NCBI RefSeq assembly: GCF_014698145.1
Contig: NZ_JACJSM010000013.1
Location: 1 to 64,000 of the forward strand
Source: Oscillatoria sp. FACHB-1406
Lineage (GTDB): Bacteria > Cyanobacteriota > Cyanobacteriia > Cyanobacteriales > Spirulinaceae
DNA length: 64,000 nt
Reading direction: 5' to 3'
In this document: positions 50,717 to 60,700 of the stretch, one piece after another
Numbering within the stretch: position 1 is the stretch's first letter
How the letters are laid out: each line of letters begins with the position of its first letter
Made by a program: the position numbers and the translations under genes
The notes under the pieces: model-generated
Database searches by the model: none
Told to the model about the DNA's origin: nothing
What the model saw: only the letters and a program-made list of their open reading frames with translations

Positions 50717-53707
50717 ATGAAGTCAAAGAGCGCACGCAGTAAAGCTACCTGGGAGCAAAAGCTTCTCAAAATCTTCAACCTCCGTCCCGAAGAAGGCGAA
50801 CGAACTTTACTTATGTTCGCCTTCTACACGGCAACCTCTGTCGGAATGCTATGGCTCGAGCAAGCCACCATCGCCCTTTTCCTCCAAAAATTTGGAGCCG
50901 AAGGGTTGCCGATTATCTATATCGCCAGCGCCCTCATGGGGTCTAGTTTGGGATTGCTCTACTCCTGGTTGCAAAATAACTTAGCTCTCAAGCGAGTCTT
51001 CGGCATCATCTCCCTGCTGATGACCATTCCCCTAATCTTTTTCCGCATCGGCTTTGAAATTAACGCCTTCAACGGACTCTTTGCGGTGGGAACCGCCTTC
51101 GCCCTGCGCTTGTGGATGGATGCCGAAGAAATCCTCAACGACCTTAACTCTCAAGTCGCGGCCAACCAACTCTTCAACATTCGGGAAATCAAACGAACCT
51201 ACCCGATTATCTCCAGCGGTTTGCTGGTAGGGGACGTAATTTCTGGGTTTTCCCTGCCGGTTATCGTCTTTCTGGTCGGTTTAAAAAATACGATTTTAGT
51301 GGCTGCGGTTACTATCTTGATTGGCGGCGGTTTATTGCAATTCTTAAGTCGGCGCTACAAACAAGCCTTTCCCGATACGCCCGTCCGAGAATTCGACGAA
51401 CTTCAGCCCGATTACGCCAATCGTCGCGGCAATCGGACGCTTCGCAAATACATTATTCCCCTGTTTGCCTTTTTTATCTTGGGGGAAATTTTATTTTTGC
51501 TGGTAGAATTCCAATTTTTTGGGGAACTGGAAACGGTTTATAGCGATGAAACGAAATTAGCCGCGTTTTTAGGGCTGTTCTCCGGTTCTTTGGGCATCTT
51601 TGAACTGACAGCCCAATGGTTTGTCTCGTCGCGCGCGGTGGAGCGCTTGGGAGTGTTTGTGGCGGCGATGTTTTTGCCGATCTCCCTGTCTACCCTGGGA
51701 TTTGCGATTGTCCTGCTCGATATGTCATCGATTTTGGAACTCGATAGCGCCCAAATTCTATTTTTAGGGGCGGTGGGCTTGAAGTTCTTCGACGAATTGT
51801 TGCGCTATACGCTGATTGCAGGGATCGAACCGTTTCTGTTTCAACCCCTACCGGCGGAGATTCGCAGCGCCGTGCAAGCGCGAGTGCAAGGAATCGCCGA
51901 ACCGCTTTCGACGGGGCTGACGGGGGTGAGTTTGGCCGCTGGAATCTGGGCAATTTCCCATTTCAATTTGGGTCGTCCCGAAACGGATCTCCACAAAATT
52001 CAAGGTGGGATTTTTATTGGTGCAATTATTCTGTTTTCGCTGTGTTGGGCTTCTTGCGCTTGGTTTTTGCGCGCGAGCTATGTGAGTTTGTTGGTGCAAA
52101 GCGCCGAACAAGGTCGATTGGGCTTCGCGAATGTGGATTTGAAAGCGTTTAAGCGGGCGATTATTGAATCGTTGGATCGGAAAACGACGGAAGAAGACCA
52201 GCGTTCTTGCGTGGAGTTGCTGGCGCGCATCGATCCGGCGAGTGCGGGAGAAATTCTCGCGCCGCGTTTGGCGGGGTTCTCGCCGGGATTGCAGCGGGAG
52301 AGTATGGAGGTGATGTTAAAGGCTCCGAATGCGGCTTATTTGGGGGATGTACAGCGGTTGCTGGAGCAAAAGCCGAGCTTGGAAGTGTTGGCAATGGCGC
52401 TTCGCTACGTTTGGCTGTCGCAGCCGGAGTTAGAGACGCGGACGCTTCAGCCGTATTTACACGATCGCGTTGATGCGATCGTGCGCGGAACGGCGGCGGG
52501 TTTGATTGTCGGGCGGGGCAAACCGTCGGAGAAGGCGCAAGCGCTGGCGACGTTGGAGACCATGTGGCGATCGCCGCGCGAACGGGAACGCACGATCGCG
52601 ACGCAAGCGTTGCAAAATACCGAGGCGGATGGGGAAGTGTTGCGGCGCTATATTAACGATTTATTGCAAGATGAGTCGGCGCGCGTGCGTTGTGCTTTGC
52701 TCGAAGCGATCGCGGCTAAGCGCTTGCAAGATTATTATCCATCTTTGATTAAAGGACTGTACTACAAATCGACGCGAGCGGCGGCTAAGCGATCGCTCGC
52801 CGCGTTGGGAGATGAAGCGCTACCGCTATTGGCGGCGTTAGTGGAGGATCCGCGCAAACCGGACTTCGTGCGATCGCAAGCCGGAACCGCGATCGCGGAA
52901 ATCGGCAGCGATCTCGCCCTCAATACCTTAGTTCCGCAAGTGCTATCGAGTTGGGGAACCAGCCGCCGCAACCTTTTACGGATTCTGTTAAAAGTCGCTG
53001 GCGATCGCGGCATTGAAGCCACCCTAGAACGCTTGGGACGCAGCGGGATCGAACAGTTAGTCGAGCAAGAAATGCTCCTGCTGGCGCAAGTTTTTGCCGC
53101 CTTCCTCGATTTCAGCCCGAAAGCCTTACCGGGACGCGAGGGAGATTTACTGCGAGCAGCCCTCGAGGGAATGCAAAAAGATATCTTCGATCGCTGCTTT
53201 TTGTTAATGCAGTTTCTCTACCCCTTTAATGCCATTCAAGCAGCGATTATTAACCTCGATTCGGAATCTGAAAACAGCGTCGCCTTGGGCTTAGAAATTT
53301 TGGATAATACCATCGACCTGCCTCAAAAACAGGTTCTCATTCGAGTGTTAGAAAGACGACCGATAAAAGAGCGGATTAAAGATTTAGCCGAACTCATGCC
53401 CTACCAGCCTCTAAGTCCCAGCGATCGCCTGCGCCGCCTTTTAGAGTTGCGTCACTTCCTCTCCGATTGGTCGGTGGCTTGCTGTTTCCACGCCGCGCGA
53501 TCGCAGCGTTGGCCGGTTGCCAAAGAAGCCATTTTAATCTGCTTGACCCACCCGAGCAGTTTCGTGCGCGAAGCCGTTCTCGCTTACCTCAAAGAAGCCA
53601 GTCCGAGAACCTGTTTGGAACTTCTGCCCCTGTTGAAAAACGATCCGGATCCCTTGGTTGCCGCCCAAGTCGATAACCTCAACGCAGAATTGGGGGCAGC
53701 CTCTTAA
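50717..53707 (+). CDS. NTT-type nucleotide transporter fused to HEAT repeats
   Basis: A 996-aa protein. Residues about 15-450 form a 12-helix transporter domain of the ATP/ADP translocase (NTT) or MFS-like type: EEGERTLLMFAFYTATSVGMLWLEQATIALFL, IREIKRTYPIISSGLLVGDVISGF, and GIEPFLFQPLPAEIRSAVQARVQGIAEPLSTGL. Residues about 465-990 are soluble HEAT repeats (DESARVRCALLEAIAAKRL, PSSFVREAVLAYLKEA). NTT domains joined to HEAT or cyclic-nucleotide domains occur in free-living bacteria, and their substrates are untested. The gene is followed 267 bp later by a cyclic-nucleotide-binding protein that may regulate it. Confidence 0.85.
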   Translation: MKSKSARSKATWEQKLLKIFNLRPEEGERTLLMFAFYTATSVGMLWLEQATIALFLQKFGAEGLPIIYIASALMGSSLGLLYSWLQNNLALKRVFGIISLLMTIPLIFFRIGFEINAFNGLFAVGTAFALRLWMDAEEILNDLNSQVAANQLFNIREIKRTYPIISSGLLVGDVISGFSLPVIVFLVGLKNTILVAAVTILIGGGLLQFLSRRYKQAFPDTPVREFDELQPDYANRRGNRTLRKYIIPLFAFFILGEILFLLVEFQFFGELETVYSDETKLAAFLGLFSGSLGIFELTAQWFVSSRAVERLGVFVAAMFLPISLSTLGFAIVLLDMSSILELDSAQILFLGAVGLKFFDELLRYTLIAGIEPFLFQPLPAEIRSAVQARVQGIAEPLSTGLTGVSLAAGIWAISHFNLGRPETDLHKIQGGIFIGAIILFSLCWASCAWFLRASYVSLLVQSAEQGRLGFANVDLKAFKRAIIESLDRKTTEEDQRSCVELLARIDPASAGEILAPRLAGFSPGLQRESMEVMLKAPNAAYLGDVQRLLEQKPSLEVLAMALRYVWLSQPELETRTLQPYLHDRVDAIVRGTAAGLIVGRGKPSEKAQALATLETMWRSPRERERTIATQALQNTEADGEVLRRYINDLLQDESARVRCALLEAIAAKRLQDYYPSLIKGLYYKSTRAAAKRSLAALGDEALPLLAALVEDPRKPDFVRSQAGTAIAEIGSDLALNTLVPQVLSSWGTSRRNLLRILLKVAGDRGIEATLERLGRSGIEQLVEQEMLLLAQVFAAFLDFSPKALPGREGDLLRAALEGMQKDIFDRCFLLMQFLYPFNAIQAAIINLDSESENSVALGLEILDNTIDLPQKQVLIRVLERRPIKERIKDLAELMPYQPLSPSDRLRRLLELRHFLSDWSVACCFHAARSQRWPVAKEAILICLTHPSSFVREAVLAYLKEASPRTCLELLPLLKNDPDPLVAAQVDNLNAELGAAS

Positions 53708-53974
53708 AGGGCGAAGCGAAGAAGCTAGAAGTTCCGAAAGATGGAGAAGAGGGATGAGGAGGCTCAAACGGCGTTTCACGGTCGTTTCTCATCGCCCTTT
53801 TCCGTTTAGCTGTTGCTGTTACCCTAATGCTATTATTTGCTGTATTGCGCTCCCGTGGAGGGCGATAGACCGACCCGTCATTCCGTTCTCCAAGGTGAAG
53901 TGGAGGCAGCCATGATTTGCCAGTCCCGCGAAAATAGAGCCAGACTCTTCCCATGAATCACGATTGAAATCAAA

Positions 53975-54427
53975 ATGCTAAGTAGCTTCGATCGCTTATT
54001 ATTTATCAGGCGCGTCTCCATCTTTCAGGATTTGCGGGATGAATTTTTAGTCAAATTAGCCTCGGCTATGGACGAACTCTCTTTTCCGGCCAACCACACG
54101 ATTTTCGAGCAAGGAGAAGAAGGGCGATCGCTCTATATCGTCGTTTCGGGACGAGTGCGCGTTCATGTCGGCGAACGCGACCTCGCTCACCTCGATAAAG
54201 GCACTTTTTTCGGCGAAATGGCCCTTTTCGATGCAGAACCCCGCTCTGCCTCCGTCACAACCACAGAAAACTGCGATTGTCTCACGCTCAATCAGTTGCA
54301 ATTAACCGACGCGATCGAAGAAACCCCAGAAATTGCCATCAATATTACTCGCAGTCTTTCGCGCCGCATTCGCGAACTCAACAGCAAAATTAATAGCTAC
54401 GAAGCCCAATTGAAAACCCGAGATTGA
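53975..54427 (+). CDS. Cyclic-nucleotide-binding domain protein
   Basis: A 150-aa stand-alone cNMP-binding domain with a C-terminal helix and no DNA-binding part. The phosphate-binding cassette GTFFGEMALFDAEPRSASVTT is complete, with the Glu and Arg that contact cyclic nucleotide and a Ser at the selectivity position, so cAMP or cGMP binding is likely. It has the same direction as the NTT-HEAT gene upstream. In related fusions the cNMP, HEAT and NTT modules are in one chain, so I infer that these two proteins work together. A class III cyclase is encoded in the window at 38.6 kb. Confidence 0.87.
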   Translation: MLSSFDRLLFIRRVSIFQDLRDEFLVKLASAMDELSFPANHTIFEQGEEGRSLYIVVSGRVRVHVGERDLAHLDKGTFFGEMALFDAEPRSASVTTTENCDCLTLNQLQLTDAIEETPEIAINITRSLSRRIRELNSKINSYEAQLKTRD

Positions 54428-54506
54428 GATGGGCTGACGAGGTGAGAGGGAGTATTAAACAGAGGTAGGGTAGCGTTGCCCTTCTTGGGTGAAATCTTAG
54501 ATAAAC

Positions 54507-55631
54507 TCAACAAACTCTAATTTTCCCCGCTTCCACCGAAAGAATTTGCGAATCCAACTGCCAATGCGCCCCAAAAGAATCGGCGTGAGTCGTCGTAATC
54601 AGCGTTTGAAATCGATCTTGAATCGCCTCTAGCAATTGATTCTGCCGTTTGAGGTCGAGTTCTGCCAGTACGTCATCAAGCAGCAATAACGGCGGTTCGC
54701 CGACAACTTCTTCAATCAGTTTTAACTCAGCTAACTTGAGCGCGAGAACCAAGGTTCGCTGCTGACCTTGGGAACCATAAAAGCGCGCTGGCGTTCGGTC
54801 AATGCTCAACTCGACTTCATCGCGGTGTGGCCCGACAACGGAAGTGCCGAGTTGTTGTTCGGCAATGCGACGCTGTTCGAGTTTCTCTAGGAACGACTGC
54901 TGAACGCTTTCGGGATGGTCTTGCGAGGAACGAACGTTGGGGAGATATTCGATTTCGAGAACTTCGGTTGCACCGCTGATGCTGGCGTGCCAAGCGCGCG
55001 CGAGGGGTGCGAGGCGCTCGATAACGCGGGCGCGCCGCCGCGTAACGCGAGAACCGCTTGCCGCTAACTGCACATCCCATAACGGAAGTTGGGCGATGAG
55101 TTCCTCTTTACCGGGACGGTCATCGCGAATTTTTTTGAGCAGGGCGTTGCGCTGGCGCAGCACTTGGTGGTATTGCTGCAAGATATGAGCGTAGATCGGT
55201 TCGAGTTGCACCAGGAGAGCGTCAAGCCAGTTGCGTCGGCTTTCTGGGCTGCCGCGCACGAGATCGAGGTCGAGACTGGAGAATTCGACAGCGTTGAGTA
55301 AACCGAGAAAATCGATTTGGCGGCGGAGTATTTCGCTATTGAGGCGAACGGTACGTCGTCCTTTTTTGCGCAGCGTTAGCGCGAGTTCTGCTTCGCCGTA
55401 AGCCCTCGCGACGGTGGCTTGGATGCGTCCTTCGCTGTCTTGTTCGCGCACTAAATCGCGATCGCGCGCCGTTCGATGACTTTTCAGGGTAGCGAGCAAT
55501 TCAATCGCTTCTAACAAGTTTGACTTGCCCTGTGCGTTATCCCCCACAATGATGGTTTTGCGGGACTCAAATTCAACCGTTTGGTCGCTGTAGTTCCGAA
55601 AACCGCGCAGATGCAAGTTTTTGAGGTACAT
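54507..55631 (-). CDS. recF: DNA replication and repair protein RecF
   Basis: A 374-aa SMC-like ATPase that helps load RecA at single-strand gaps. Walker A is VGDNAQGKSNLLEAIELL (about residues 30-47), the signature FYGSQGQQRTLVLALKLAEL (about 280), and Walker B PLLLLDDVLAELD. The N-terminus MYLKNLHLRGFRNY is the usual RecF start. Length is normal. It is not next to dnaA, dnaN or gyrB, as is common in cyanobacteria. It is convergent with the cNMP-binding protein gene. Confidence 0.96.
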   Translation of the reverse strand: MYLKNLHLRGFRNYSDQTVEFESRKTIIVGDNAQGKSNLLEAIELLATLKSHRTARDRDLVREQDSEGRIQATVARAYGEAELALTLRKKGRRTVRLNSEILRRQIDFLGLLNAVEFSSLDLDLVRGSPESRRNWLDALLVQLEPIYAHILQQYHQVLRQRNALLKKIRDDRPGKEELIAQLPLWDVQLAASGSRVTRRRARVIERLAPLARAWHASISGATEVLEIEYLPNVRSSQDHPESVQQSFLEKLEQRRIAEQQLGTSVVGPHRDEVELSIDRTPARFYGSQGQQRTLVLALKLAELKLIEEVVGEPPLLLLDDVLAELDLKRQNQLLEAIQDRFQTLITTTHADSFGAHWQLDSQILSVEAGKIRVC

Positions 55632-55681
55632 GGACGATGGACAGTTTACCGTCTAATAGTGTATCGCGAACTGCCGACCGT

Positions 55682-55711
55682 TATTCAGCCATCAGCCATC
55701 AGCCATCAGTC
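55682..55711. repeat. ATCAGCC heptamer repeat
   Basis: Four units of ATCAGCC (the first is ttcagcc) lie between recF and the hypothetical gene upstream. Short and probably of the same class of replication-slippage arrays. Confidence 0.8.
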
Positions 55712-55739
55712 GCAGGGGACGGGATAATGGAATTACGAA

Positions 55740-57053
55740 TTATGCGAGATAGCTTTCTGGAAAGTCGCGATCGCCGTTCGCCCTAAAAGCCTTAGCGTTC
55801 CAATATTCAAAACATTGAGAGTAAATATGGTATGAATCCAGAGCGGTTTCTTCAAACCAGCTATGAGGAGATGCGTTTTCTACTTTCATCCGAATCAGGT
55901 CGTACCGAACATCGTTATCGGCGTAAATCGCAAAGGCAATTTTAAAAATCTCGAAAAAATTGATCGCCCAAGCACAATCTTCTTCCGGAAGGTTTTGATG
56001 AATTTCAATTAATTCTGCAATGCGCGTTTCGAGGTGAGTGCGCGCGTTTGGGCAAATGAGAACTATTTTGAGGAGGAGAGTTACAAGCGTTAAAGGACTG
56101 CTTTCTAGCCACAAGTAATGAAAAATATCGGAGGGCGTTTTTCCGGATTCCGTCGTTAAAAAATCTATGGTGCGGTTGCACGTTCGGAGATATAAGGCTT
56201 TATCGATAATGTCGTCTTCGTAGTCGCTATAGATTTCCTGCATTTTTTGAGCTATTTTCTCCTGGAATCGTTCCATTTTAGGTCGAGAATCTAAGGCGAA
56301 GAAGAGATAGCGCTGTAATGCTTCTTTGAAAATTTTAAATTGACAATCTTGAGTTTGTCTTATAAAAATATTGGCTAAATTTGCGTAATTAAAATAGCCT
56401 TTTCTCAAAACAATTTTTTTGATAATTCTGAGGACATTTTCGCCCAGGTGGGTTGGATTTTTAAGGGATTTATTACGGTAGGTGGCTAACTGCGATCGCG
56501 TCGCATACATGGCCAGATCGAATTTGAACTTATTTTTTAAGGTTTGGGAGAGGGTTAAGGCGGCTTGTCGCTGTTCGGGGGAGTTGGTTTCGTTGGCGTA
56601 CTGAGCGACTAAGCGATAGGCGGTGTAGCGATCGCTCCAGTGTCGTTCGCTGACTTCTTTAACCTCACATTTACAGTATTTTTGGGTATAAAATCTTAAA
56701 TCTTCATAGTCTTTGCTGCTGCGAAAGGTGTTTATCCAAGCGTGCAAGCGGGCTTTTTTAGCAGAAGAGGCGGCCCGAAAATTGCGATCGCACTGAAAAG
56801 AATCAATTAACTGCTGGATGCAATCGGGGTCTCGCTTGGTTTCCCAGTTATTAATTAAGATATAGCAGCAGCGTTTGAGCGTGCCGAGAAACTCTTGTTG
56901 GTTGTTAGCAGCCAGCAGTAAAGAAAGCTCCTCGATCGCGTCAGCATTCTCCGCATTGACTCGATAATCAAAAAATAAGGTACAAAACTGCTGTAAGACT
57001 TCTTCAGGAGATCGTGTTTGAACCAGCGTTAATAGAAATTGGTAGATCGACAT
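55740..57053 (-). CDS. Conserved hypothetical helical protein (about 437 aa)
   Basis: A soluble, largely alpha-helical protein beginning MSIYQFLLTLVQTRSPEEVLQQFCTLFF. Segments such as RYTAYRLVAQYANETNSPEQRQAALTLSQTLKNKFKFDLAMY and CAWAINFFEIFKIAFAIYADNDVRYDLIRMK look conserved. I recall similar proteins of unknown function in many cyanobacteria. No catalytic motif or membrane helix is visible; cysteines are scattered. I choose the ATG at 57053; a longer start at 57095 adds 14 residues of different character. It is divergent from the TolC/HlyD pair. Confidence 0.7.
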   Translation of the reverse strand: MSIYQFLLTLVQTRSPEEVLQQFCTLFFDYRVNAENADAIEELSLLLAANNQQEFLGTLKRCCYILINNWETKRDPDCIQQLIDSFQCDRNFRAASSAKKARLHAWINTFRSSKDYEDLRFYTQKYCKCEVKEVSERHWSDRYTAYRLVAQYANETNSPEQRQAALTLSQTLKNKFKFDLAMYATRSQLATYRNKSLKNPTHLGENVLRIIKKIVLRKGYFNYANLANIFIRQTQDCQFKIFKEALQRYLFFALDSRPKMERFQEKIAQKMQEIYSDYEDDIIDKALYLRTCNRTIDFLTTESGKTPSDIFHYLWLESSPLTLVTLLLKIVLICPNARTHLETRIAELIEIHQNLPEEDCAWAINFFEIFKIAFAIYADNDVRYDLIRMKVENASPHSWFEETALDSYHIYSQCFEYWNAKAFRANGDRDFPESYLA

Positions 57054-57095
57054 CTGGAAACCGCTCGTGAGTGATAGGGAAAAGGAAGGCAGCAA

Positions 57096-57702
57096 ATTTT
57101 TCCTGGAAGTCCATTCCTGCGGAGGCTAGAGCCGTCGTAATTAAGTTCGATGGTTATAGAACTGAAAATATAACGATTGCACCCCGAACTAAACGCGCGC
57201 TGCTACTCCACGCGCAAGCAATCTCTTACCTACAAAATTCAGTCTCTCAATTCCGGAAATTCAGAGGCTTCAAGGAACAATAGAGATATTGAGTCGCTTT
57301 TCGAGTAGCAGGATTTTGGAGGGTAAGCCACTCTCCGAAAAGAGCGATTAGGGTCAAGCACCCTCCATAAGGACGGACAAGACCGTTAGCGATCGCGATG
57401 TTCGGTATCCTACGCAACACTTCGGACGGTGACAAGCAAGTCTTGCTCCCGTTCGAGTCGATGGATTCGATTGCGATGTAGTTCCTGCCTTACCAACGAC
57501 ATTTATACTCCAGTTAATGGCAGATTCATCCCAACTCGAGTTGGCGATCGCCGGTGCTAACTTTGGGCGATTAACTCTTGAAATAGCAGATTTGGTTGTA
57601 CTTAGACGAATTTGATGTCAAGATTAACCTGTCCGGTGGGACAGCGAAGCGCTAAAATGTCAAACTGTCTCGAAGTTGTAGAACGCGGAATCGGTAAACA
57701 AA
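57096..57702. other. 600-bp intergenic region ahead of the TolC-like gene
   Basis: No gene is supported; several short frames overlap here without coding character. A perfect 14-bp palindrome CCAACTCGAGTTGG lies at 57531-57544, about 160 bp before the TolC-like start, and could be an operator. HIP1 sites are present. Confidence 0.5.
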
Positions 57703-60700
57703 ATGCTTGCATTTCGTTTTTGTGTGGTGGTGAGTGCTGGGGCGATCGCGATTTTGGGCTACAGGGCAGACGCTTCAGCCCGGGAAATGCCTTTGGCGAT
57801 AAAAACGGAGTTCGCGCGCGCCGGAACTTCGGCGGCAGCACCGGAAGTTGCCTTAAAACCCGCAACCTCACTGGAATCCGAGCCATTCTCACGGGAAGCT
57901 GGAGAAGCGCCTCAGCCCGCCCTGTCAGTTTCCCCGCAAATCTCGCAGGGGAGCGCAGCAGAAGCAGAAGCGCCCGTTCTCGCTCAGCGTCCGGTGGATG
58001 CGATCGATACGGCTGCCCCTTCACCCGTTATCGAGCCAGCAGCCCGCCCGAACCCGACTGCGCCGGTCAATAGCGAAGTAATTCTCGATGCGTTTAAAAG
58101 TGCCTTGAACGAAGCGGGAACGGCTGCCATTGCCGAAGCGAAACCCGCGCCCTCAACGGCGACCCCAGAAGCGGTTTTAATGGTCGAAACGACTCCCGAT
58201 CGCGCGCCGAAGGTACTAGAAGTCTTTAAGAACACGATCGCGCGCTTTGAGGGCGTAGAACACGCGATCGTGACCGAAAACCCGACTGAACCCGATCGCC
58301 CCGTTTCCACAGCCGTTTCGCCCGCCTTCGCCAGCACCCAAGGCGTTCCCTTCGATCGCATCCTCGAACGCTTCCGCAACGCCACAAACGACAGGGCGAG
58401 CAACTCCGTTCTGCCCTCAGAGCAAGCAATTCCCGTCTCCGAACATCTCCTCAACCCAGAACGACGCGCGATCGAAGCCCCCGCCCCCGTTCCAGTCGCC
58501 GATGACAATCTCGCCGCTCAAACCGTTCTCGAAGCCTTCGCAGCGATCGCGCGCGATGCCGCTTCACAGCCAGTTCGGGAGCCAGCAACCGAACGTCCCG
58601 TTCTCGCCCAAACCCAGCCTTTTAACCCGTTTAATCGCATCCTCAATCGCGTCCGCCAAGTGACCTTGAGTCCGCCGGAAACCCAACCGAGCGCGGAGTT
58701 CTCCACGCCAGTTCCCGCACCGAGTCCATCCGCCGTTACGGTGGCAAGCTCGGAACCCCTACCCGCTGCCGCTTCGATTTTAGATGCCTTTACGCGCGCG
58801 GTGGAGCAGGAAACGCGATCGCCAGCCCCCCAAAATCCTCAAACCGTTACGCCGGTCGATCGAGCGCCAGAGACGACTTCCTTGGGAGCAACCCTCGATC
58901 GCATTGAAGCAGGGTTTGCGCAACTTTCACCCTCGAGTTTGGCAACCCCTGGAGCGGATTCAATCTCGGTTCCTGCCGCTGAAGCTCCCGCTCCGTCTCG
59001 GGAAAACGAGATCGCGCCCTCACCGCCCGCACTCCCTCAACAGCCTTTCGCTCCCTTCTCGCGCATTCTCGATCGCTTTAAAACCTATCAGCCCTCAGAA
59101 CTCTCAGAAACAACCATTACAGCGCGATCGACCGCGATCGCTCACAGCGAGGCAGACTTCAACGCCCCCAGCCCCCGTTCCGTTCTCAATGCCTTTCAAC
59201 AGGTCATTGTCAATCCGCCTGCACCCAACTCCACCCCCACACCAGAATTAGTCTTCCAGTCTCCCAGTCCCCCAGTCTCCCAGTCTCCCAGTCCCCCAGT
59301 CTCCCAGTCCCCCAGTCTCCCAGTCTCCCAGTCCCCCAGTCCCCCAGTCTCCCAGTCCCCCAGTCCCCCCCTCTCCCCCTCTCCCCCTCTCCCCCTCTCC
59401 CAGTCCAGCCCGCCCGCCGCCTCCCTGAGTGGCTTAGATTCCCCCGCCTACCTGGATGGAAGTCCCAATCCTCTCCTGTTTCCCGCCCGCCCGGAAGACG
59501 TACAGATTGACATTAATAAACCCATTAGCTTGCAAGAAGCGATCGAACTGGCGCGACGCAATAATCCCACGCTGCAAGGGGCGCGGATCGAACTCGATGT
59601 CGCCCGCGAACAGTTGCGCGAAGCCCTCGCTGCCGAATATCCCACCCTGAGTACGCAATTTAATCTGACTCGTACCGACTCCGCCCAACAAGACCTAAGC
59701 AATCAAAATCAAAATCCGCTGTTAAATCAAAACTCCGGTACGATTAATACCACCGCTGACGCGCGCTTGGAACTGAGCTACGACCTGTTGACGGGCGGGC
59801 GCAGAACGGCTCAGATTAAGGCTGCTGAAGAGCAAATTCGCCTGCGGCAACTCAATGCAGAAACGCTCGCCGAACAGACGCGCTTTGATGTCACCAGTAA
59901 TTACTACGACCTTCAGGAAGCCGATGCGCGAGTGGATATCGAACGAGCGGCAGTAGCGGATGCAACGCGCACCCTCCGTGACGCACAGTTACTCGAACAA
60001 GCGGGACTGGGGACGCGATTTGACGTGCTGCGCGCTCAAGTTGATTTAGCCAACAGCCAGCAAAACTTAGCAACCGCTCAATCGCAACAGGTGATTTCCC
60101 GCCGCACTTTGGCCAGTATATTGGGGATTAACCAACAAGCGAATATCTCGGCCGCCGATCCGATCGAACGGTCGGGACAGTGGGAACTGCCGCTGGAAGA
60201 TACCATCGTTCTAGCCTTCAGAAATCGCGCCGAACTCCAGCAACAAATCGTACAGCGCAATATCAGCGATCAACAGCGCGAAGTCGCTCTATCCGCTCTT
60301 CGGCCTCAAGTGAGTTTATTCGCCAACTACAATATGTTGGGGCTGCTGAACGACAATCGGGGCTTAGCAGACGGTTATACGGTTGGGGCAAGATTGCAGT
60401 GGACGCTGTTTGAAGGCGGGGCTGCGGGCGCGAGAGCCGCCCAACAAGAAAAGAATATGGAATTAGCGGCATCTCGCTTCGATGACCAGCGTAATAAAGT
60501 TCGTTTGGAAGTCGAACAAGCCTACAATAATATTCAGGCCAGCGAGACGAATATTCAAACTGCTAATGTTGCACTGCAACTCGCTCAAGAAAGTTTGCGT
60601 TTGGCTCGGTTGCGCTTTAGTGCGGGAGTAGGGACGCAAACTGAAGTGATTAACGCTCAAACTGAATTAACGAAAGCGCGGGGGAATTTACTGACGGCTA

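Noticed and set aside
57071-57283. Short plus-strand frame overlapping the start of the 437-aa hypothetical gene
   Set aside because: Antisense to an accepted gene for part of its length, with no recognisable protein character.
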